Below, one piece after another: positions 55,801-64,000 of a DNA stretch of 64,000 nucleotides. Both the position numbers and the translations under genes were made by a program. This stretch comes from Rhododendron vialii (taxonomy: Eukaryota; Streptophyta; Magnoliopsida; Ericales; Ericaceae). The notes below the pieces were generated by a model. The model searched no databases. It was not told the DNA's origin and saw nothing but the letters and a program-made list of their open reading frames with translations. Where the stretch lies: NCBI RefSeq assembly GCF_030253575.1, contig NC_080568.1, positions 6,795,501 to 6,859,500 on the forward strand. The letters are read 5' to 3'. Numbering within the stretch: the stretch's first letter is position 1; every line of letters starts with the position of its first letter.

Positions 55801-58800
55801 CTTGGGTATGAGGAAATTCAAAATCAGCCAATAATCTCATACAACATTGGTCCAATAGTGGAACATACCTTGTTCTTGTACCAACTCCACCATCTCAAGC
55901 CCCATACATTTTCTATCTTGCTGTCTGAGAGATCAAGAACAGTAAGTTGCTGCGCACAAAAATCAGAAGGAAGATTTTTCAAAGGACATTTCCTCCATTG
56001 TAGCCACTTTAGTTCAGGAGGTATGCATTTGAAATTTCCCTCCAAGCTCACGTTACTTAACTGAAGAAGTCTCAGATGAACCATCTTTTGAAATGGTTCA
56101 GTCTCAAGTATCACCTCTCCCTCTTTCTTGGCTCCAGAGTAGAAGTACTCTCTCCAAAAACCCATCAAGTATGTTATTACAGAGGTGATATTGGGTGTCA
56201 TTTGGAGTATGTCCAAAGAAACTGATTTAGGGATCACCTCCTTATGATTCTTTTCAAAGTCTAGAATGATTCCTTGATTACATTTCGTTCCCTGACATCA
56301 ACAATATGGAGGAAAAAATTGGTACACAATCATTAATTACAGGACAAATTGGTGCCAAGTGAAGGAAAATCATTAAGAAATTTAAGCTAGTACAATCCAA
56401 ACAAGGTGACACCACAAAATATAAAATGCGGGACCAAATGTGTATCTCCACAATTCTATTGTCTAAAAAATTTTAGGAAAAGTGTAAACAAATAGAACAA
56501 AGGTTTCCGCAGTTCACCGACTGAAAGGACTCCCCAAATAACAAAATATCATTGTGCTGTGTTATTTTGATCAGAGGTATGAAGTACACCTTTCAAAAAC
56601 TTAGAATACTGTTTAAAGACAAAACTACAGCCTATCCAAATCAAATATAACCAACTAATAAAATCAATAAACACATTTGAAGTCCACTCACCTATTCATG
56701 CAAAGACGCAGGAATCTAATTCAGGATTAGAAGGCTATACTAACCAAAGACTATTGAACTGAACAAATTATCAAACACCAGTGTGTACGAATTTGAATTT
56801 TGCACAAAGCTCCTACCAAACCAGGTTCACAAATATATAGGAAATTATCACCCCATTAACCGATGTGATGAATGTTAGATAGCTTGATATACAATGAAGT
56901 GTCAAACGAATTTTCAAGAGGTAGAGACTATAAAGTACGTATTTGGTAACAAGATTTCAAGGACAATTTAACACTATTAAGAATGACATTCAGTAAAAAT
57001 CCAAAAAAAAATTGAGAACATAATGAGCATTATTTTAAAGATTGGGGTTGAGGAGTTGAGTTTGACATGTATTTAAGGAAAAATAACAAAGGCTATTCTA
57101 AAAGAAAACGGATGAGGGAGAAAAAGCTATCTGAGATAACAAAACAAAAAAAACTCAACATTGTCACATAGTCTCTCTTTTCTCAAGTCTGCATTCCCAC
57201 AATCAAAATCACATTCAGATGGGTAATTTGTACACAAATACATCCATTTTTATAACAAGCTGAGTAAACTAGTACTCCTTCCATCCCATATTCTTGGTCT
57301 TTCTTTCCTTTTCGAGTTGTTCTGAAAAATTTGTCTATTTTAAAATGACAAAGAAAAAGATTGTAGTTTTACAAGGCTATCCATTAAGAGATGCAGTAAA
57401 AAAATTATCAAAAGTGAGAAGTGGGGGGTTTAGGAAATGATGCCATAAAATTTGAATTCGAACACATCAGAATTGCATGTCCATTGAAAAGTTGGAATTC
57501 CCAAACAGGACCAAGATTCATACCATCCTATCTTTCAAGACAGTCAGAATTTCACGGCGATCCCACAGTCTACTCCGCTTACCAGGATCTGCAAGGTTTT
57601 CATGCTGAACAATTTGTCTACCCATATCCCTAATTTGGTCATGCATCCAAACACTCTTTTCCTGAAATTTAACAAGAGACCTTGCTACCAGGACATTGAT
57701 CGCAATCTCAGCTCTGAAACCGCAGCCCTTCACTATGTCAATCACTTCATCTCTCCCCATTTTTAGATCTACAAATAAACAAGCAATATCGAGGAATATA
57801 CACTTCTCTTCCTCATCCAGCCCATCAAAACTTATCTTCAGAACATCCTGGAGATGGCGCGGACGAATCTGCTTCAGCTTTTGCAAAGCATCTTCCCATT
57901 CCTCCACTCTCCTCTTATCAAACAGAAAAGAACCAAATACCTCCAGAGCCAAGGGTAATCCTCCAGTAAGGGACACAATTTGTTGAGACAGACTCAGGAA
58001 AGTTTCAGAGGCTTTTTTAGTTCTCAATGCATGGTAACGGAAAAGGTCTAGTGAATCGGAGGAACCCAATGCTCTCACTTCATACATCTCATTCACATGA
58101 TGAGCAATCAGAACATCTCTATCTCTTGTAGTAATAATTATTCTGCTTCCTTCATAAAGCCACTCTCTCTTGGCAACAAGGCTGCTTCCATTGTCTACAT
58201 CATCTAAAACAATAAGGACTCGCTTCTCATGAAGAATCCTTTCAATTGAAATTTTTTCAGCATTAGCATTTTCTACTTGAGATGCCCTTCCTGAAAGATT
58301 GTGAAGGAGTTTGTTCTGGAGAGATACTAAACCATTTTGTTGCATAGACATCTCTCTAACGTTGGAAATGAAGCTGCGGTGTTCAAAGTGACTGATAAGT
58401 TTATTGTAGACAGCTTTTGCAAGGGTTGTCTTGCCGACCCCACCAATTCCGTGAAGCCCCAAAACTCGTATGCCATTAGATTTAACATCTAACAATCTCA
58501 ATAGTTCCTCAATGCGGTAATTCAGCCCCACAGCATATGAAGCCACGCCCATTGGAGTGTTGCTTAATTCAGCCAAAATCCTTCTAACTAATAATTGAAT
58601 CAACTCAGGTTCTCCGCTGCCAGTAGACGTAATATTCAGTGCACAGTGCATAGGAATGCAAAAAACGAAGAAAAAAAAAGGAAAATAATTGTAACAAAGG
58701 GAAATGTGTGAGTACGTTTTTACAATCAAATGGCAAACTAAGGGCAAAGATACCAGCATGTTACATCAAGTGATCAAACATGATGACAATGATATAAAAT

Positions 58801-61800
58801 ACTTTTAAGAGCCCCATGCTTGTAAGTTGTAATCTCTTAGTTAGTTGGTAGAAGTTTGCATGCCCTTGTCTATGTTAAGTCATCTATATGAAATGATTGT
58901 CTTGCTACAAAGTACGTTGAGCTTGAGCCTCTAGTGCATGTTGTCACCCCACTTCCACAAGCTCAAGAATTAAAAATGCCAAGCTATAACAGACAAAGAT
59001 TCCACCCCACTAAAATAACATATGGTAGGAACTTCTACATTTTCAAACCCAGAGATGCGGGCAAAGGTGTATCAAATGATCGGAGCAACCAAAAAAACTC
59101 AAAAAAACACAATTTATGACATACTCTCTCTGGAACATAATCAACTCAATCAATAGCTTCATAGCCAAGAGGCCTTCTAACCTTATTTCTAATATCTGGA
59201 ATTTAAAAATCACAAGGAAACAGCTTAGGACGAGTAACTACTTGCTATATAAGCATATAATCAACAAACTAAGGAAATTTGTCAAACAAGGAGAGATATT
59301 TAAGATCATAATCATCAAACTGAAAATTTAATAGCGAATTGAAATTGCCTTTACCTGAATCATGAAACGAATCATATAGTGAATCTCACTAATCGAAAAT
59401 TGGGAATCAAGTCGGGAATCGTTTAGCATGAATCATGAACTGAATCCTGAATGTACAACTTTGTCTATTATGTTTGAAATAAACAATAATTTATAAATTA
59501 GAAGGAAAAGAAGCATTCTGGAGGTTAAAAAGAAAAGAAAAAAAACTAAAACAAATATGCATCTTTGGCCAAAATGCCAAATGCCAATAACTACCACTTT
59601 CAATGGGCAGGAATGATGAAAACTAGCCTAAACCACCTTAGGTCATGCTCCAGCCATGCGTTTTGCTCCAATCCAATTCATAGGAAAGGAAAGCCTCGAA
59701 ATTACCGTCTAGTTGCCATAAACGTTCTAGTTTCTCCACAAACTTGCTATTCTATCTAACAACACCGCATCTCACTCAGCCAAATAACAGCAGTTAACCC
59801 CGTTTAGTATGTACAATTTTAAGCTTCTAAAGTGCCAGTGGAGGTTACTTACTGCACAAGACTACGGGTGCTTATTTTACAACTAATTATGAGGAAGTAA
59901 TCCTATTTAGGAAAGAGAGAAAAAAATTATGAGGGAGGTTTTTGGTAGTGGAGAGAGAAAGAAAAAATTTATTGGGGACCACGCGCAGAGAGAGGAGTAG
60001 GATTTTGAGGTCTTAGGCTTTGCTTCTCAATGGTAGTTAGTCCCCTTAAGGTCTGTTCTTTTCCTCAGTGGTTGTTATGATATGATAATATACACTAAAG
60101 AGTTGACATGAGTAACACATGCAAGAGAGTGTGGACGTAGGCAAGCAAATACAAAATCAAGATGGGAAGTACGGAGCGAGGGAGCTTTTCATCCCTTAAA
60201 TATGTTACCCATGGAAAACAAGTCAAACTAAGTCTATCAAAACAAGAAGCAATTTTCTGTACTATAGTTTCAGCTAAAATATCTTTTAGGTAAATCAGTC
60301 ATAACCAAGCAACATTATGTCTTTGACCTTCTCTAGGCATAACCACACAAACCAAGAAACTGCTTTGCATGTACCGTGTCGCGTCCCAGCAAAGACTGAA
60401 ATCTTCTAACACAAGCTGACCAAATGGTTAGCTGGAAAACAAAGTCAGTTGTGAAACAAATAAAACACCTAGCTAAGAAGTTTAATTTAACCAATTGACG
60501 GAGACTCTACAATATTACAAGGAATACACCAGTAATAAAGATTGTGGGGGAATCAGAACGAAAGCGCTACTGAAATTACTCTCAAGTTGCAGAAGTCAAT
60601 GCAAGTAAGAATGACCAAAAAAGATGACCAACGCGTGAGAAAAACCAATTGAACTAAAAATTTAACAACAATAAATAAACAAGCTGAATTCCATTAAAGA
60701 ATACCATAGTACATTAAGGACCACAATCTCCAAAAGTCTGCTTATCATACTTGAAGTCTGAAGCTTCCCTGGCAGTACCATTGTATTACAATTGTGACGT
60801 CCGATTAGTTCCTTTATGGAAATGACATTATAGAAAGACTCTCGTGTCCCTTCTTATCATACTAGAATCTAACTAATATTGCCTGCACTGGTAGAGTATC
60901 ATCTCCGTGAAGGCAGACATCAAGCTAACTATGGCACTAGATCCCACAACCATCAGGTGGAAGGATACAATCATTTTCCTTCGAGATAGGAAAATCCGGA
61001 CTTAGTGCAAAAGCTTTATAACAATGCCGATATTAAGTGGACTTTGCACATGACACGATCAACTTGACTCAATGTCTGGCACTAATATAAGTTGCTTACT
61101 ATCATATGACTCTTGTTATAGTGGGATGGTTTTTTCTATATCTATATTCGTCAAAGAATTCCTTAAATTCAATTAGACTTTCAGCTATATGAACCATAAG
61201 TCCATAACTATGTAACCCAAATTCTAAAAGATTGACCCAAAATAGCATATCCAAATGACAAGAAAACATCTGCATCATTAATCTTAGACCCTATTAAAAA
61301 GGTAGGCTCAGTGTGCTAGGAGGATCATAGTGCTGCTGGCTTATCTCCCTCCCAGGACTGAACTTCAAAAGCTAGAACAAGAATTCTGCTGTGTTTTAAT
61401 CTACTAGTGCTTGTCCGTGCCTAAGGCACTACCCACCATTTGATGGCATTTTTGTAATACATTTGTAAGAGTGTGGTTGTTTTCTTAAGAGAGTTGAAGA
61501 GCATATATCAGCCATTGGATCAAATGAATCTTAGCCCTTCTTTTAACTTGTGTTTGTGTGGTCCCTGCACCCTTGTGTGTTATTAAGTAGATAGCCAAGG
61601 ACTCAGATCTACCCCGTTCCAACCAAAAAGACTGAAGCAAGACTCCAGTTTAATGTATAGCCAAGGAGTCTTAAAATAGTCTACCTAAAACTGGAAAAGG
61701 GACCCGAGTTAAACTAGACTTTTTAATAGATCTCTCTCTGTAGTGCTTCTATACTGAATCAATAAACTAATACCACCACGATAGGATCCAGAATGAATCT

Positions 61801-63054
61801 CAAGGCTTCAAGGAGCATCATTTCCATTCATGCGAAACACCGTATTACAATACTAAACAAATGATTGAATTTCATTTTGAGTATTCCTACCAGAAACATT
61901 GAAATCAAGGTTGTTAAATAACACAATGTGAAGGTCAATTTCGCGGAGTTATCCGTAACGTGAATCGGTCGTAGCTGTAGGGAAGACAAAATTTTCTTTG
62001 AAGTAAATCTGGGTGGAAGGTGGACCCCCACAGTACAGGGGTGTACTGCAGACATCTTAGGTCACGTTTGGTTAAATAAGTCAATTGTCTTATTTTTTTG
62101 TTTTTATTTAAATATTTTTCGTATTTGATAGTTTTTTATCAATTTTTTTTTGGAGATTATTGTATCGTCATGACAAGAGGAATCTAAAAAGTAAAAAATT
62201 ATAATCGAAATCCAATATTTTTTTAATAAAAACGAAAAAATTAACTTATTAACTTATTTTTATTTTTATTCAAAATAAAAAAAAATTAATTTTTTATAAT
62301 TTTTTACTTTTTAGATTCCTCTGGACGACGATGATATAATAATCTCATTGATAAAAAATTAATAAATACAAAAAAAATTTGAATAAAAAAAATCAATTAA
62401 ATCAATTAACTTATTTAACCGAACGAGACATTAACCGTCGATCTCAACAATCGATCAATGGTTCAAATTAAAAATAAAAAAAAACCTTCACGGTACTTTC
62501 CCACACCTCGTAACTACGGGATCTCCCATCCGAGGAAGGAAAGCTTAAATGGAATGAAGAGAGAGGAAAGAGAAATACCTACTCTCATACACCCAACCAG
62601 AGATCCCACCCGCCTTTTCCATCGCATTTCTCCACCGCGCGACGTTTTCCACCCCAAACTTCCTCTCGAGGCTTCGAAAGTCCTCTTCGAACGGTCCTTT
62701 CTGCCGCCGCACGTGCGAGGGGTCCACGTTGAAGAACACGGGGATAAGGAGCCTTCGGCACTCGCAGATCGTCGCGAGCTCCTCGAGGCACCACCGCGAG
62801 GAGGCGTAGCTGGGGGAGACGACGGCGATGGCGGCGGCGGAGTCGTGGATCGCGTCGACAAGGCTCGGCGCGATCTCGTCGCCTTTGCTCGTGCCCTCGT
62901 TGTCGCGGAAGGCACGAACGCCTTCCACGAGGAGGGCTTTGTAGAGGCGGTCCGTGAAGCCGTGGCGAGTGTCCTCCCCTCTGAAGCTCAGGAACACGTC
63001 CCACCGGAGCCTGAACGCTGGCGCCGGTGGCGACACCTCGTCGTTTTCCGCCAT
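52184..63054 (-). CDS. TNL-C: TIR-NB-ARC-LRR immune receptor, five exons
   Basis: Sister of TNL-A in the same orientation. Exons: 63054-62579, 58616-57524, 56291-55869, 55307-53712 and 52870-52184; 4275 bp, 1424 residues, all GT-AG and in frame. TIR about 17-153 with the full second motif, NB-ARC 159-523 (P-loop GIGGVGKTT at 215-223, GGLPLAL and MHD intact), linker 524-664, LRR 665-1196, C-JID from 1197, hydrophobic tail. Shares with A the three-residue gap after kinase 2 and most coding differences from B. It has a single exon 5 acceptor and the cleanest set of canonical motifs, so it is the copy most likely to be fully functional. A MITE lies near the start of intron 1. Confidence 0.91.
53712..55307 (-). 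CDS. TNL-C exon 4, LRR domain
   Basis: 532 codons of TNL-type LRRs from VAENLMVMNLHGC to GKLGK. The donor GGCAAG|GTTCTTC is followed by a short interrupted CT tract. Confidence 0.89.
55869..56291 (-). CDS. TNL-C exon 3, NB-ARC to LRR linker
   Basis: GTKCNQGIILDF start; LRLLQLSNVSLEGNF; ends AACAAG|GTATGTT. 141 codons, phase 0. Confidence 0.88.
57524..58616 (-). CDS. TNL-C exon 2, NB-ARC domain
   Basis: P-loop GIGGVGKTTLAKA, HRSFISNVREM, RVLIVLDDVDN, GSRIIITTRD, GGLPLALEVFG, CIFLDIACLF, VWMHDQIRDMG. Acceptor ACTGGCAG|C, exon end AGGATG|GTATGA. Confidence 0.92.
61401..61588. mobile_element. Insertion of about 190 bp in TNL-C intron 1, class uncertain
   Basis: TNL-A reads TTTTAATGTATAGCCAAGG (near 31990) where TNL-C has about 190 extra bases starting CTACTAGTGCTTGTCCGTGC. 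That start is seen in short Helitron-like plant elements, but I could not confirm a Helitron 3' end. Confidence 0.4.
62060..62430. mobile_element. Foldback MITE in TNL-C intron 1
   Basis: Ends GGTCACGTTTGGTTAAATAAG and (inverted) TGTCTCGTTCGGTTAAATAAG with TTA on both flanks (62057-62059, 62431-62433). The interior is AT-rich and pairs around its midpoint (AGGAATCTAAAAAGTAAAAAA occurs in opposite orientations). Absent from TNL-A and TNL-B at this point, about 150 bp inside the intron. Confidence 0.75.
62579..63054 (-). CDS. TNL-C exon 1, TIR domain
   Basis: MAENDEVSPP start, DVFLSFRGEDTR, EIAPSLVDAIHDS, and SPSYASSRWCLEELATI with the catalytic Glu. Donor AGTAG|GTATTTC at 62578. Confidence 0.92.
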
Positions 63055-64000
63055 TTTCTTTTACTCCCGCCAATAGTAAATTGAACCTGAGTAATTAGTC
63101 CAACTGCCCGGCCGTAAACTGGCCGAGACCACTTTGAGTTACGAGTATCTCTATCAAAATATTTGTGGATTGCTGGAGTTATGAGGTATCACTTGCAGGC
63201 CTTTACAAATGGGTGTTTAACTGTTTATATATCTGCAATTTGGCATGCGTACGAGAGAGAGATTCCTTCCTTACACTGTAAGTATATAATAAAGCGTTTA
63301 CATGTACGTAGAAGATAATTGGCCAGTGGCTACTTGTTTTGGTAGTCTACACAGAGCTTGTTTATTCAACGTTAATGATACACCCACCGAACAACCATCC
63401 GCCGCACGCGCGCCACCGAACAACCATCCGTCGCACGCGTGTGGGGCTCACTCCGTTTTCCGCACGGATGATTCGAGCTGCTTAATAATTAAAAAAAAAA
63501 AACTGGGTGGGCTCCCGTGAAAATCGTCTCAATCCGATATGTGTCGGTGTTTGTTTCAATCTTCCATTTGTGAACGGCTCGGATCATCCGATTTTTGAAA
63601 GTTTGAATCGAGTACCTACACATATTAGATTGAGACAATTTCCGCGAAGGCCCACTCAATTTTTTAAAAAAATTATTGAGTGGCTCGGATCATCTGTACG
63701 GGATTCGGAGTGGATGGAATGTTTGGTGGGTGTATCATCTCTCTTTATTCAATGGGCCTTGGAGCACCGTCACGTAATGCCTCAAGACTCTTGTGACAAA
63801 TGTGTGATGAATAAGGGTGTTGGGGCCGTGTAACCCTTACCCATTTTAAGACTCAAATTCCAAATTGGGTAAAACCATCAAAAACCCATCTCCAATCTCC
63901 GATGCTTACTCAAATGGGTACACATTTATGGAATTTTTTCCCCTTTTGTATCTCCAAATAAGAAAAATTCAAACTCACGCCCATTTTTTTCCAACGGCTC
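63055..64000. promoter_or_regulatory. TNL-C upstream region, truncated by the window end
   Basis: Matches the TNL-A side of the A/B promoter block by block: CTGCCCGGCCGTAAACTGGCC, the TGCAATTTGGCATGCGTA block with an inverted TATA near 63230, ACATGTACGTAGAAGATAATT near 63300, and the foldback at 63370-63742. Similarity fades after about 63800, where another repeat with ACCCATTT words begins. No further gene is visible before the edge. Confidence 0.7.
63370..63742. mobile_element. Foldback MITE upstream of TNL-C
   Basis: Second copy of the 33819-34165 element: same ATGATACACCCACCGAAC end, same CTTTATTCAA (left copy GTTTATTCAA) flanks. It has a small local duplication (CCGAACAACCATCCG twice) near its left end. 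Confidence 0.75.

Overview
This is plant nuclear DNA, almost certainly from a eudicot. The coding regions have GT-AG introns, the spacers are AT-rich, and there are three full TIR-NB-ARC-LRR (TNL) immune receptor genes, a class that grasses lack. The spacers and introns carry typical plant elements: Tourist-like and Mutator-like MITEs, TRIM elements, 5'-truncated LINEs, a tRNA-derived SINE and GA/CT/TA microsatellites. I cannot name the species.

Left half (1-24 kb): three unrelated single-exon genes stand far apart. They are a GT92 (DUF23/UPF0392) glycosyltransferase at 3549-5426 (+), a short mitochondrial-type pentatricopeptide repeat protein at 11473-12810 (-), and a BIR2/BIR3-type LRR receptor pseudokinase at 17873-19708 (+). 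The spacers hold repeats and a decayed retroelement RNase H relic (about 13.8-14.4 kb), but no further gene that I can support.

Right half (24-64 kb): three TNL genes of identical five-exon design (TIR / NB-ARC / linker / LRR / C-JID plus tail). I call them TNL-A (33202 to 23993, -), TNL-B (34941 to 47790, +) and TNL-C (63054 to 52184, -). All 15 exons join in frame at GT-AG sites, predicting 1421, 1427 and 1424 residues. A and B are head to head, 1.74 kb apart, and their promoters are inverted copies of each other. C is a close sister of A in the same orientation, and its upstream DNA matches A's. All three proteins end in a hydrophobic segment of about 23 residues that looks like a C-terminal membrane anchor.

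From memory, the order GT92 - BIR3 - TNLs matches Arabidopsis At1g27200 - At1g27190 (BIR3) - At1g27180/At1g27170, so this looks like an old conserved immune neighbourhood in which the TNLs have multiplied. BIR3 restrains the co-receptor BAK1 and in Arabidopsis is monitored by a TNL (CSA1, itself one of a head-to-head pair). A functional link between this BIR3-like gene and its TNL neighbours is a reasonable but untested idea.

The TNL copies differ in informative ways. A has a three-residue gap in its TIR domain and a 70-bp duplication that creates two competing acceptor sites for exon 5. B has Arg in place of Gly in the GLPL motif and introns full of insertions with clear target-site duplications, plus an LTR starting 16 bp after its stop codon. 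All coordinates come from reading the sequence by eye; no alignment, splice predictor or database search was run.
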